Position numbers and translations under genes: made by a program
Part shown: positions 46,215 to 54,864 of the stretch, piece by piece
Numbering within the stretch: position 1 is the stretch's first letter
Layout: the number at the start of each line of letters is the position of its first letter
Assembly: GCA_013823985.1 (NCBI GenBank)
Contig: PNNB01000015.1
Span: 62,001 to 126,000 of the forward strand
Length of the DNA stretch: 64,000 nucleotides
Direction of reading: 5' to 3'
Source: Sphingopyxis sp.
Lineage (GTDB): Bacteria; Pseudomonadota; Alphaproteobacteria; Sphingomonadales; Sphingomonadaceae
Notes under the pieces: generated by a model
What the model saw: only the letters and a program-made list of their open reading frames with translations
What the model was told of the DNA's origin: nothing
The model's database searches: none

Positions 46215-46289
46215 GGGTCGGGGTTGTCCCCCTATCCATACGTTCAACGGACGTAATAACGATCGTGGGGAACTTGATACTCGCGAAGC

Positions 46290-47453
46290 CTAGCATCCTC
46301 GCGTTGGCATCGCCGACAGAATTTTTTCGGCACGTTCGCGGTGCATAGCCTCATGAGTCTGGTGGCGAATATATTGGCGTGCAGTCTGGCCCATGGCTTC
46401 ACATTCCACGGGATTGCGCGCCACTTTGTCCATCGCGTCAGCAAGTGCCGCTGCATCGCCAGCGTGCACCAGCCACCCGGTTTCCCCTGGGCGAACGAAG
46501 TCGAGATTCCCGCTCCGGTCGCTCGCAATGGCGGGAAGACCGCGTGAAAAGGCATCCAGCAGGATGCGGGGTTGTTCATCTGACAGAGTGGGGACAATGA
46601 TGGCGTGGTAACCGTCAAGCAAAGCCGAGAATTGATCGCCATATGGAACGGGATCGAGCACCCGAACGCGGTTTGGAAAGCGCGCTGCGATTTCGCGGCA
46701 TCTGGTTCCGAACTCACCCTCTCCGATGATGTCGATCGTGACGCTGCTCATCTCTATGGCATTCAGCAATACTAATATCCCCTTTGCTTCGGTCAAGCGG
46801 CCGGCAAAGAGAAGGCGAAATTCAGACCCGTTTTTGAATTTGCCGGATATGTCTTCAGGCGCGATCAGCTGACGCTCGTCAAGCCAGCTAGCCGGCAATA
46901 CATGCAACGATCCCGTCGCTTCATGGCCCAGCTCTTGTCGATATGTTTCGCTGGTGAAAAAACATATATCGCACGCGTTGACGCACGCGACGTTTAGTTT
47001 CTCGTAAATGCGACTCTTCAAAATCTTCAGAAACGACGCTTTGCTTTCATCGACACGCCAGAAACTGGATTCAATGACGATCACAAGAAACTTCTGTGCC
47101 CTGCGCGCCAGTGGCATGGCGATCCATCCGAGTGGAAATGGCCAACCCGCTACTCCGATATGAACGATCTCCGCCGGACGGATTGCCCGGCGGATGATCC
47201 AGGCAATCTCGGGAATTCGAAGCCATGACAATCGGCCAAGCGGCGGCACGGACACAATGGTCAGCTTTAGGGTGTCACACGCAATCCAGCCCGAAGGCGG
47301 AAGAGCATCCCTGACGGGGCAAACCAGCGAAAGTTGTTCAATCGTGGTGAGATGTAGAAACAAATCCTTATGCCACAGCGGTTCTGCCCAGAACTGCCCA
47401 TCATGCCGATAAAGCTCCACATTGAGGACTAGAGTATAAGGCTGCCTGATCAT
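46290..47453 (-). CDS. GT4-type glycosyltransferase, isolated
   Basis: A 387-residue GT-B protein: FRLLFAGRLTEAKGILVLL (donor domain entry), IDIIGEGEFGTRCREIAA and the acidic pair around PTLSDEQPRILLDAFSRGLPAIASD, followed by GETGWLVHAGD. The last 200 residues are typical GT4; the N-terminal half is divergent. The neighbours are a LysR gene and an esterase, so it stands alone rather than in a polysaccharide locus. Base composition is lower in GC than its neighbours, consistent with acquisition. The start could be the ATG at 47453 or an in-frame GTG at 47465. Confidence 0.82.
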   Translation of the reverse strand: MIRQPYTLVLNVELYRHDGQFWAEPLWHKDLFLHLTTIEQLSLVCPVRDALPPSGWIACDTLKLTIVSVPPLGRLSWLRIPEIAWIIRRAIRPAEIVHIGVAGWPFPLGWIAMPLARRAQKFLVIVIESSFWRVDESKASFLKILKSRIYEKLNVACVNACDICFFTSETYRQELGHEATGSLHVLPASWLDERQLIAPEDISGKFKNGSEFRLLFAGRLTEAKGILVLLNAIEMSSVTIDIIGEGEFGTRCREIAARFPNRVRVLDPVPYGDQFSALLDGYHAIIVPTLSDEQPRILLDAFSRGLPAIASDRSGNLDFVRPGETGWLVHAGDAAALADAMDKVARNPVECEAMGQTARQYIRHQTHEAMHRERAEKILSAMPTRGC

Positions 47454-47819
47454 GCTGCAGGGCACCAATATGCACGCAGAACCGCCGATCGATAGGCCAA
47501 TTCGTGCCTCCTGCTGCTGACATTGATTGTGAGCGCAAACGCGCGTTGTCGATCGTGATAAACGATTCCAGGTAAATATTGCAAATTCAAATTATTGCGC
47601 GCCGGAGACTATGTTAGGCGCCAGTCCCCGGCGTTCTGCATAATTTTATCACGCAACGGCGCGAAGGCGCGAAGACGAAGGTTTGAAGACGCAGCCTTTG
47701 CGTGAGAACCCACCTCCTCTTTAGGGGAGAGGGGGCGTCATCCTTGCCGCACTACCGGAAACGCATTAGCATCCATCGCCACACGCCACGCCATTTTACA
47801 AACGGGAGACAGGTCCGAA
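47454..47819. other. gap with degenerate repeats, no gene seen
   Basis: 366 bases between divergent genes. The central part (about 47640-47705) has a GGCGCGAAGGCGCGAAGACG element whose ends, CACGCAA and TTGCGTGAG-like, form an imperfect inverted repeat, then a CTCTTTAGGGGAGAGGGGG palindrome relic of the R1/R2 family. The flanks should hold promoters for the glycosyltransferase and the esterase genes. Confidence 0.6.
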
Positions 47820-48710
47820 ATGCCATTTCTACGCAAGCCCTACCGGAAATGGCTTATCCTGATCCTCTTCCTCCTCGCCGGCTATTATGGCTGGACGAAG
47901 ATCACCGCGCCGCAGGGCAGCCAGAAGGTTTCGTTCATCGCTGCGAAGAAAAGCTGCCATGCGGCGGGGCGGCTGAACTATTGTGTTTACCGCGCGCAAG
48001 CGGGGACCAACGGGAATGTGGTGTACCACCTGCATGGCCGCAAACTGGATGCGCATATCTGGAATGACGACACCTATTGGACATCCATGGTGCAGGCCGA
48101 TTGGCAACAGACGAAGACCCTGCCGCCGATTGTCGTGGTCGTCTCCTATGGCCCGACATGGTTGCTGACGCCGAAGGGGGCGAAGCAGGATAGCGGGTTG
48201 CTCGACGATTTCATGGCCAAGCTTCCCGAGATCGACGCAAAGACCGGCGCACCTGCGCAACGGCTGTTGCTGGGCGAGTCCATGGGCGGTCTCAATGTCC
48301 TGATCGCGGGCCTGTCCCATCCGCAGCGTTTTGCGAAAATTGCATCGCTGTGCCCGGGGGTTTACGCCATATCGCCCTTTGCGTCCTTTTCCGCGATGCG
48401 CGCCACGCTTGCGCGGACGGGGGCCGACCCCACTATCGGGTTCGGGATCTGGTTGCTGGCAAAAACCTATGTCGCCGACGCGGCGGAGTGGAAGCGTGTC
48501 TCTCCGCTCGAGCTGGTGAAGCGCGCCGATGGGGACTATCCGGCGCTCTATCTGTCGAACGGCCTGTACGACGCCTATGGCAATTTCGAAGGGTCGCAGA
48601 TGCTCGCCACTCAGGCGGCGCAGCGGGGCATTTCGGTGGAATGGCATCCGCTCTATGGCGGGCATTGCGCGATCGACACCGCATCGCTGGCGCGCTTTCT
48701 GGCGTCGTGA
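47820..48710 (+). CDS. membrane-anchored alpha/beta-hydrolase (esterase family)
   Basis: A 296-residue hydrolase with an N-terminal transmembrane anchor (about 11-25, WLILILFLLAGYYGW), GXSXG nucleophile site GESMGGLN (Ser about 157), acidic DGDYPALYLSNGLYDAYGN and the His of LYGGHCAID. It resembles the esterase D / putative acyl esterase group. The active site faces the periplasm, given the single anchor. The substrate is unknown. Confidence 0.83.
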   Translation: MPFLRKPYRKWLILILFLLAGYYGWTKITAPQGSQKVSFIAAKKSCHAAGRLNYCVYRAQAGTNGNVVYHLHGRKLDAHIWNDDTYWTSMVQADWQQTKTLPPIVVVVSYGPTWLLTPKGAKQDSGLLDDFMAKLPEIDAKTGAPAQRLLLGESMGGLNVLIAGLSHPQRFAKIASLCPGVYAISPFASFSAMRATLARTGADPTIGFGIWLLAKTYVADAAEWKRVSPLELVKRADGDYPALYLSNGLYDAYGNFEGSQMLATQAAQRGISVEWHPLYGGHCAIDTASLARFLAS

Positions 48711-48731
48711 AGCGGGTGCCGGGAACAGTCC

Positions 48732-49295
48732 CTAACCGGCTTGCCGCTTCTCCGTGGCTGCGATGGCGAACAACAGGCTGGAAATCCACCAGAGCGTTGA
48801 CAGCAGGATCGTCAGCACCCCGCCCTTGAAATCACTGCCCAATATGCCCGCAAGCAGGCCGATGGCGCATTGTGTGGTTCCGGCCGCGAGCATGGCGGCG
48901 GGAAGTATGGTGCGGTGGAGGCTGGAGAGCCAGGCGCCGACAATCGCAATCAACAGGACCAGACCGAACAGCAGGTTAACAATATTGCCTTCATCGCCGA
49001 TCATGCCGACGGCCAAGTTGGACCCGAAAACGAGGAAACCGGCCAAGATGGCAACAAATCCCCCCGCGCGGGCGAACCAGTTGGCGGTAAGAAGAACGGT
49101 CAGTTCAACAAGGGCGCCGACGATCCCGATGATAACGGTCGCGAAGATGAAGTCGGCTGTGGTCCATTGTACCTCGCGGTTGAATTGCATCGCCACACAG
49201 GGCGACAGGACCAGCATAGCCGCACCGCCCCAGCCTAATATCCGCCAGACAGGAATACGTCGCGGTCCGGGTCCCCCAAAGCCAATGTCGTTCAT
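48732..49295 (-). CDS. six-helix membrane protein of unknown function
   Basis: A 187-residue protein starting MNDIGFGGPGPRRIPVWRIL, with about five or six hydrophobic helices (GWGGAAMLVLSPCVAMQ, FIFATVIIGIVGALVELTVL, AGGFVAILAGFLVFGSN, LLFGLVLLIAIVGAWL, WWISSLLFAIAAT). I do not recognise a named family. It is divergent from the OmpR-type regulator gene 90 bases away, so the two may be functionally linked. The frame is open 11 codons upstream, but Met at 49295 begins the hydrophobic core. Confidence 0.75.
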   Translation of the reverse strand: MNDIGFGGPGPRRIPVWRILGWGGAAMLVLSPCVAMQFNREVQWTTADFIFATVIIGIVGALVELTVLLTANWFARAGGFVAILAGFLVFGSNLAVGMIGDEGNIVNLLFGLVLLIAIVGAWLSSLHRTILPAAMLAAGTTQCAIGLLAGILGSDFKGGVLTILLSTLWWISSLLFAIAATEKRQAG

Positions 49296-49385
49296 CAAAT
49301 TTTTGCCCCATTTGGTGATTGTCCGCAAAGCATTGGCAGACTAGGGGGTGAGCGGCATGATGGGGCCATGAGCAATTGGTGATTA

Positions 49386-50534
49386 ATGAACGGGGCAAGC
49401 CTATATTTTGCTGAATTCCGGCTTGATCCGGAAAATCGGCTGCTGACGCGGGACGGGACGCCGGTGGATCTGAGCGGTCGCTATCTCGACGCTCTGGCCC
49501 TGCTGGTCGGCGCGCCGGGGAAGCTTGTGTCCAAGGAACGTTTTCTGGAAGAGGTCTGGCACGGCGTGCCGGTAACCGATGAGGCGCTGACCCAATGCAT
49601 CAAGGCGCTCCGGCGCGCGCTGGGGGATAGCGCCGCGCGGCCGCGCTTTATCGAGACTGTGCCCAAATATGGCTACCGCTTCATCGCTGAAGTGTCGACG
49701 GACGAACCAGAGGTCGCCGCAGCACCAGCTGCTCAGGCTCCCGTACAACCCGCACCCGTCGCACCACCCGTGGTTGCACCCATCAACTTCGCTGGGTCCG
49801 CCCTTCTCGAGGCACCGCCTTTATACGCGTTCGATTGGGCGCGTTATTGGCTGCTGGCAGGGGCGGGGGTTCTTGGCGGAGCGTTGGCCGGTGTGTTTGG
49901 CGGGCTGTTCTACGGATTTATTGCGGCGGGCAAAAGTGCGCAGGCGGGCAGTTCGATTGTGATGGTCATGACGGCGCTGACGGTCCTCTTCTCCCTCTTG
50001 GGTTCGACCGGAATTTGCATTGGCCTCGCCGCCGTGGTGCAGCGCCGTGCGGGCTGGGCCGGCTTTATGGCCGGCGGCTCCCTGGGCGGAATGGTCATGG
50101 GTGGATCTGTCAAGCTGCTGGGGCTGGATGCGTTCAGCCTGCTCTATGGAATCGCCCCGGCATCCATAACCGGCGGAATGGAAGGTGTCGTGATCGGCGC
50201 GGCGGTCGGCCTTGGCCTGTGGTTTTCCCGCGAAACAGGACCCGTGCGGCTGTGGCCTGCGGCGGTGATCGGTGCGGTGATCGGGGTCGCGATCCCGGCG
50301 CTGGGCGGCAAGCTGTTGGGCGGCAGTCTATTCGCGGTGACGCAGATAATCCCGCAATCGCAATTCCGTCCGGACGAGATTGGCGCACTGGTGGGTGAAA
50401 ACGGGTTCGGCCCGGTCAGCGCAATGGCGTCGGGCGCGCTGGAAAGCATATTATTTGTCGTGGGCGTGGTGTGGGCGATGGCACTGGCACGGCGGCAGTT
50501 GAACAATAGAGACAATCCCGCCCGAACTGCGTAA
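49386..50534 (+). CDS. DNA-binding membrane protein: OmpR-type winged helix fused to polytopic domain
   Basis: A 382-residue one-component regulator. Residues about 5-105 form a Trans_reg_C winged helix (LTRDGTPVDLSGRYLDALALLV, LTQCIKALRRALGDSAARPR, FIETVPKYGYRFIAEV). A Pro/Ala linker follows, then seven or eight hydrophobic, glycine-rich segments (about 150-370). CadC-like sensors have one helix and a periplasmic sensor; this one has a polytopic membrane part, so it senses membrane or transported ligands in a way that is not clear. It is divergent from the membrane protein at 48732-49295. Confidence 0.82.
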   Translation: MNGASLYFAEFRLDPENRLLTRDGTPVDLSGRYLDALALLVGAPGKLVSKERFLEEVWHGVPVTDEALTQCIKALRRALGDSAARPRFIETVPKYGYRFIAEVSTDEPEVAAAPAAQAPVQPAPVAPPVVAPINFAGSALLEAPPLYAFDWARYWLLAGAGVLGGALAGVFGGLFYGFIAAGKSAQAGSSIVMVMTALTVLFSLLGSTGICIGLAAVVQRRAGWAGFMAGGSLGGMVMGGSVKLLGLDAFSLLYGIAPASITGGMEGVVIGAAVGLGLWFSRETGPVRLWPAAVIGAVIGVAIPALGGKLLGGSLFAVTQIIPQSQFRPDEIGALVGENGFGPVSAMASGALESILFVVGVVWAMALARRQLNNRDNPARTA

Positions 50535-50641
50535 AGAACCATATAGGTTCATTTTATTGACATCGTAACGCTTATTCGGTAAAGATACCAACACTGGACG
50601 GCCTACGTCCGGTTCCCTCTCCCCCAAGCAAGGACTATCCC

Positions 50642-51352
50642 ATGCCTTCCAAAACCACGCCACCTGAGTGGCGGCGGGCGTTTTTGCGTGCGCTTGGCCG
50701 CTGCGCCAATGTCCGCGAAGCCGCCCGGGCCGCCGGTATCGACCACAGCACCGCCTATCAGTACCGCATACGCAATCCGCATTTCGCCAGGCTCTGGGCC
50801 GATGCGCTCGCCACAGGGCGCGCGGCGCTGGCAACGGGCCGCGTGCCCGAGGATGTCGCCCTCGAAGACGCCCGCCCCCGCACCATCCGGTCCTCCCGCA
50901 CCGGCAAGACCTGCGTCATGGCCACCGGCGAAGGCCGCTGGAACGAGACGGTGGAGGAGACTTTCTTCACCTGCCTCGCCGAAACCGGCAATGTGCGCGC
51001 GGCGGCGCGGGCGATCAACATGTCGACGGCCGCGCTTTATAACCGGCGCAAACTCTGGCCGTCCTTTGACCAGCGCTGGGACGCGGTGGTGCTGCTCGCC
51101 ACCGAGCGGCTGGCCGTGTCGCTGCTGACCTCGGCCCATAATGTGCTGGAACAGCCCGATATGCCCCTTCCCGAATTTGCCGACATGTCGGTCGATCAGG
51201 CGATCCGCGTTGCGCAACTATACGAGGCGCGACGCCGCGAAAATGGCAGCCTGCGCCGCTATGATCCCAAAAGGCGGCCCGTCGATGTCGAGGGGTTGAA
51301 GGAGGATATCATCGGCAAATGCGCGCGGATGGCAAAGGCCGCCGCGCGATGA
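50642..51352 (+). CDS. small-terminase-like protein with duplicated HTH
   Basis: A 236-residue protein with two similar helix-turn-helix segments: FLRALGRCANVREAARAAGI (about 14-33) and FFTCLAETGNVRAAARAINM (about 106-125), each followed by a recognition helix. This layout matches the small terminase/DNA-recognition subunit encoded just upstream of GTA-like large terminases. The stop and the large-subunit ATG overlap by four bases (ATGA). No other phage gene is near. Confidence 0.72.
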   Translation: MPSKTTPPEWRRAFLRALGRCANVREAARAAGIDHSTAYQYRIRNPHFARLWADALATGRAALATGRVPEDVALEDARPRTIRSSRTGKTCVMATGEGRWNETVEETFFTCLAETGNVRAAARAINMSTAALYNRRKLWPSFDQRWDAVVLLATERLAVSLLTSAHNVLEQPDMPLPEFADMSVDQAIRVAQLYEARRRENGSLRRYDPKRRPVDVEGLKEDIIGKCARMAKAAAR

Positions 51353-52644
51353 GCGATCGCTTCTTCGATGCCATTAACGGCCCCCATGGCAGGACCGTCA
51401 TCGGCACTTTGGACCAGTGGACCGCCGAGGCGCTCAGCCGCGATTTCCGCACCTTCCACCATGCAGGCCAATGGCCGCCCGACAGCGACTGGCGCACATG
51501 GATGATCATGGCGGGGCGCGGCTTTGGCAAGACACGCGCCGGGGCGGAATGGACGCTGAAACAGATGCGCGATTTTCCCGGCTGCCGCATCGCGCTGGTC
51601 GCCGCGACGCTGGACGAGGCGCGGCGCGTAATGATCGAGGGGCCGTCGGGCCTGCTGCGTCTGGCGACGAACGACGAAGTCCACGCATGGTCCGCGGCGC
51701 AGCGCACGCTCTGGTTCAAAAATGGCGGGGAGGTGACAGTCTTTTCCGGCGCGAACCCCGAAGGGCTGCGCGAGCCGGAGCATCATTTTGCCTGGGCGGA
51801 CGAACTCGCCAAATGGAAGCATCCGGTCGACAGTTGGAACAATCTGCAAATGGGCCTGCGCATGGGCGACTTCCCCCGCGCCGTGGTAACAACCACCCCC
51901 CGCGCGTTACCTTTGCTGCGCCGGATATTGGAGGCGGCGGACAGCGTGCTCACGGGCGGCGCGACACAGGAAAACCCGCATCTGCCCGACCGTTTCATCA
52001 CTGCGATGCAGGACCATTATGGCGGCACACGACTGGCATTGCAGGAACTGGAAGGTCGCCTGTTCGACGATGTCGAGGGCAGCCTGTGGCCGCTGGATCT
52101 GATCACCCGATGCCGCATCGCACCCGCGCTACGGCCCCGCAGCGTGCGCACCGTCATCGGCGTCGATCCCCCCGCGTCCGCCAACGGCACATGCGGGATC
52201 GTGGTGTGCGCGGCGGGCACCGACGGCAATGCCTATGTCCTTGCCGACCGCTCCGTCACCGGTGCCTCGCCCGAAGGCTGGGCCCGCGCTGTCGCCGATG
52301 CCGCCGCATGCTTCAACGCCGACCGTGTTGTTGCCGAACGGAACCAGGGCGGCAATATGGTCCGCTCCGTCCTGCTCGCCGCGTCGGCGACGCTGCCGGT
52401 GGAACTGGTCCACGCCGCCGTCGGCAAATCCGCCCGCGCCGAACCCGTCGCCGCCCTCTTCGAAAACGGCCGCGCCTTTTTCGCCGGGGAATTTGCCGAA
52501 CTGGAAACCGAACTATCCGCCCTCATCCCCGGCGGCTACGCCGGCGAAAACAAAAGCCCCGACCGCGCCGATGCAATGGTCTGGGCAATCTGGGCACTGC
52601 TGCTGAAACCGCGAAAAGCGGCGCCGCGGATCAGGGTGCTTTAG
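51349..52644 (+). CDS. large terminase (GTA/phage DNA-packaging ATPase)
   Basis: A 431-residue terminase: Walker A AGRGFGKTRAG (residues 55-65), Walker B-like HHFAWADELAKW and the RNase H-type nuclease domain with GVDPPAS, VVAERNQGGNMV and KSPDRADAMVWAIWAL. This is the GTA/Rhodobacter gp2-like type, which cuts and packages DNA into capsids. It follows the small subunit by a four-base overlap. Portal, protease and capsid genes, which should come next, are absent: after the stop are R1 repeats and a GNAT gene. The gene is intact, so it is either a relic or a repurposed packaging motor. Confidence 0.85.
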   Translation: MSDRFFDAINGPHGRTVIGTLDQWTAEALSRDFRTFHHAGQWPPDSDWRTWMIMAGRGFGKTRAGAEWTLKQMRDFPGCRIALVAATLDEARRVMIEGPSGLLRLATNDEVHAWSAAQRTLWFKNGGEVTVFSGANPEGLREPEHHFAWADELAKWKHPVDSWNNLQMGLRMGDFPRAVVTTTPRALPLLRRILEAADSVLTGGATQENPHLPDRFITAMQDHYGGTRLALQELEGRLFDDVEGSLWPLDLITRCRIAPALRPRSVRTVIGVDPPASANGTCGIVVCAAGTDGNAYVLADRSVTGASPEGWARAVADAAACFNADRVVAERNQGGNMVRSVLLAASATLPVELVHAAVGKSARAEPVAALFENGRAFFAGEFAELETELSALIPGGYAGENKSPDRADAMVWAIWALLLKPRKAAPRIRVL

Positions 52645-52676
52645 GGTTGGTGTGTTGGCGTGGGGGAGAAGAGAAC

Positions 52677-52790
52677 CCCCTCTCCCATTGGGAGAGGATA
52701 CGAAGCCTTGGCCGAAAGGCCTAGGCGCAGTTGGTGAGGGGCTCCACGGCAAAGGTCGCGCACAACCTCCCCCGTTGAAGGGGAGAGGGA
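52677..52790. repeat. R1 repeat module, direct copy A
   Basis: R1 variant with GAAGCCTTGGCCGAAAGGCC, ending in a CCCCTTCAACGGGGGAGG-like arm. A near-identical R1 copy lies at 53354-53440 in direct orientation, the two flanking the GNAT gene. Confidence 0.82.
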
Positions 52791-52809
52791 AATAAAGCAC
52801 CGCTACACC

Positions 52810-53286
52810 TCAAACCGACGGTCGTTTTTCCATTTCCGCGCGGTCGAGGTGCACATCACCGATCGCGACGGATTCATGTTGAACCACGGCAAAGCCCATC
52901 GAGGCAAAGGCCGGTTGGGCCATCAGACTGGCATGCGTCCACATGCGCGCGTCACCGCGCGCAAGACTGTGTTTCTCGATCCAGTTGAAGAGCGCCCGGA
53001 ACAAGCCAGTCCCTTGCGCAACCGGTCTGATAAAGGCGAGGTCGATATATCCGTCAGCGGCAATGCTCATAAAGCCAACGACCCCGGACGCGTCGCGCGC
53101 CATGATGATGGCTTGCTGATCGAGACGAGCCTCCCAATCATTCCCGCTTTTGCGCTCCGGCGCCCATGCGGCGCGTTGCACTTCTGTGTACTTGCTATTT
53201 CCGGTCCGGATGGCTTCGAACATCACGTCCGAAAGCGCCCCATAATCCGCGCGCGTCGCCCTGCTGAGTGTGAATTTACCGGACAT
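52810..53286 (-). CDS. GNAT acetyltransferase
   Basis: A 158-residue single GNAT domain: RATRADYGALSDVMFEAIRTG (motif C), GYIDLAFIRPVAQGTGLFRALFNW (motif A, acetyl-CoA site) and ASLMAQPAFASMGFAVVQHE (motif B). The substrate is unknown. Start at 53286 excludes R1-repeat-encoded residues of the longer frame. Direct R1 copies on both sides suggest a mobile or hot-spot location. Confidence 0.85.
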   Translation of the reverse strand: MSGKFTLSRATRADYGALSDVMFEAIRTGNSKYTEVQRAAWAPERKSGNDWEARLDQQAIIMARDASGVVGFMSIAADGYIDLAFIRPVAQGTGLFRALFNWIEKHSLARGDARMWTHASLMAQPAFASMGFAVVQHESVAIGDVHLDRAEMEKRPSV

Positions 53287-53353
53287 CGAAGGTTTGCTAT
53301 CAGAAAAGAGATAATCCGACAATTGAGGGGGTGGTAGCGGGAAAAGACGAGAA

Positions 53354-53440
53354 CCCCCTCTCCCCTTGGGAGAGGATACGAAGCCTTGGCCGAAGGGCCT
53401 AGGCGTAGTTGGTGAGGGGCTCCACGGCAAAGATCGCGCG
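53354..53440. repeat. R1 repeat module, direct copy B
   Basis: R1 variant with GAAGCCTTGGCCGAAGGGCC, in the same orientation as the copy at 52677-52790. It sits directly past the start of the GNAT gene and close to the stop of the next minus-strand gene. Confidence 0.82.
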
Positions 53441-53460
53441 CGAACACCCCCACCCCATCG

Positions 53461-54012
53461 TCAAATCTCGCGATCGCCGAACTGGACGAAATCGACTTCG
53501 CCATTGGTGGCACCGCAGGTGAAATCGTCGTCCTTGCCGCCCGAAAGCCGCCCTTCGACCCGCCAGCCTTCGCCGTCGCGGGTCACGGTGCGGATTTCGT
53601 CGACGCGTGCGCCGTCGCGTTCTGCCGCGCTGGAGCAGGCCTCGACCGCGCTTGCCACATCGTTGCGGCCGGTGCTGTCGGGGATGCTGTCGCGGGTGCT
53701 GCTCGGATCTTCGTCATAGGGACGCTGGTCGGGATAGCGTTCGCTGTCGCGCTTGTTCTTGCTGCCCTTGCTCGCCGCGTCGGCGACAATGGCGATTCCG
53801 GCGAGGATCGCAATCCCCGCCAGAATGTCACCGCCATCGACACGGTCGCGGTGCCGATAGCGGTGACGTCGGCCCCAGCCATTATATTCGCCGGCCGATT
53901 TCAAGACAGAGTGCCCGCGATCAAGCGACACCGCCGCAAAGGCGGGTGCCGCCGATGTGGCAACGACTGCCGCTGTGCCCAAGGCCAGCGCTGATTTCTG
54001 AAAATACCCCAT
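53461..54012 (-). CDS. secreted protein, paralogue A of a tandem pair
   Basis: A 183-residue exported protein: signal peptide (residues 1-26, ending PAFA), a basic Arg/His/Tyr stretch (RRHRYRHRDRVDGG), a hydrophobic glycine-rich helix (ILAGIAILAGIAIVADAA), a charged linker and a C-terminal domain (NDVASAVEACSSAAERDGARV, IRTVTRDGEGWRVEGRL, FTCGATNGEVDFVQF). The C-terminal domain matches that of the next gene, with two aligned cysteines. Function unknown; envelope location likely. Confidence 0.75.
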   Translation of the reverse strand: MGYFQKSALALGTAAVVATSAAPAFAAVSLDRGHSVLKSAGEYNGWGRRHRYRHRDRVDGGDILAGIAILAGIAIVADAASKGSKNKRDSERYPDQRPYDEDPSSTRDSIPDSTGRNDVASAVEACSSAAERDGARVDEIRTVTRDGEGWRVEGRLSGGKDDDFTCGATNGEVDFVQFGDREI

Positions 54013-54103
54013 ATATGCCTCCTGTTACGGGGTGCGATAATCCCCCATTCATCCGCGATAAGGGGTCCAGCCTGTCGCCAGGCTGAACCCTATTCCATAT
54101 GCG

Positions 54104-54673
54104 TTACCGCCAGCGGTCGAGACCGCTATAGTCGATATCGACAACCCGTCCGCGCTCGACATAGCAGGTAAACCGGCCCTTGTCGTAACCCCGGCCATAG
54201 CCGCCGCCGTAACCATCACGGTCGTAGCGATCATAGCGGTCATAGCCCCGGTTGTTGCCGCGCCAGCCGTCCTGGACAACCAGATTGCCCTTCACGCGAT
54301 AGCCATAGCGGGTGCGTTCGATATCGCGGATCTGCGTCACGTCCGACCGGCTGTATCGGCTGGCCCAACGCTCGACGCCGTTGACGCACTGGTTCACCGC
54401 CGCACGTCCGCCGCCATAGCGATTGGCATAGCCATAGCCCGCGCGGTCATAATCATAACGGTCGCCCCGGTCATAGCCGTAACGGTCGCGGTCGTTATCC
54501 GACGCTGCAATCACTGCGGCGAGGCCACCGAGCACAACGGCTCCGGCAATCACTTCGCCAGCGCTGATGCCATCGCGGTCATAACGGTCGCGGGCCTGTG
54601 CAGGGGCGGATACGCTTACCAAAGCTGCAGCAGCAGCCCCGGCGCCTAGCAAGCTTTTGGTCACAAAATTCAT
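54104..54673 (-). CDS. secreted protein, paralogue B of a tandem pair (Tyr/Arg/Gly-rich)
   Basis: A 189-residue exported protein: signal peptide (residues 1-26, ending PAQA), a hydrophobic helix (EVIAGAVVLGGLAAVIAAS), Asp-Arg-Tyr-Gly repeats (DRYGYDRGDRYDYDRAGYG; YDRYDRYDRDGYGG later) and a core domain CVNGVERWASR, IRDIERTRYGYRVKGNL, FTCYVERGRVVDIDY. The core aligns with the downstream paralogue. ATG at 54673 has GGAG seven bases upstream, better than the one at 54679. Probably an envelope protein of unknown function. Confidence 0.78.
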   Translation of the reverse strand: MNFVTKSLLGAGAAAAALVSVSAPAQARDRYDRDGISAGEVIAGAVVLGGLAAVIAASDNDRDRYGYDRGDRYDYDRAGYGYANRYGGGRAAVNQCVNGVERWASRYSRSDVTQIRDIERTRYGYRVKGNLVVQDGWRGNNRGYDRYDRYDRDGYGGGYGRGYDKGRFTCYVERGRVVDIDYSGLDRWR

Positions 54674-54864
54674 CGTCATTCTCCTGTGCCGCTTCGGGTT
54701 GTTTCCCGTGCGGACAAGTAAGGAATATGTGATTCGCGGTGACGCTTTCCTGAATTGACTTGTCAGCTTTTGTTCAGGAAAGTGACGCGTTTTATGAACA
54801 ACCCTTCCCCAGCCCCCGCACGCACATCATTGCGAAGCCCGCCAATAGCCGATAGCATCGCCGC

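Noticed and set aside
50642-52644. Prophage
   Set aside because: Only terminase genes are present; no integrase, capsid, tail or lysis genes within the window.
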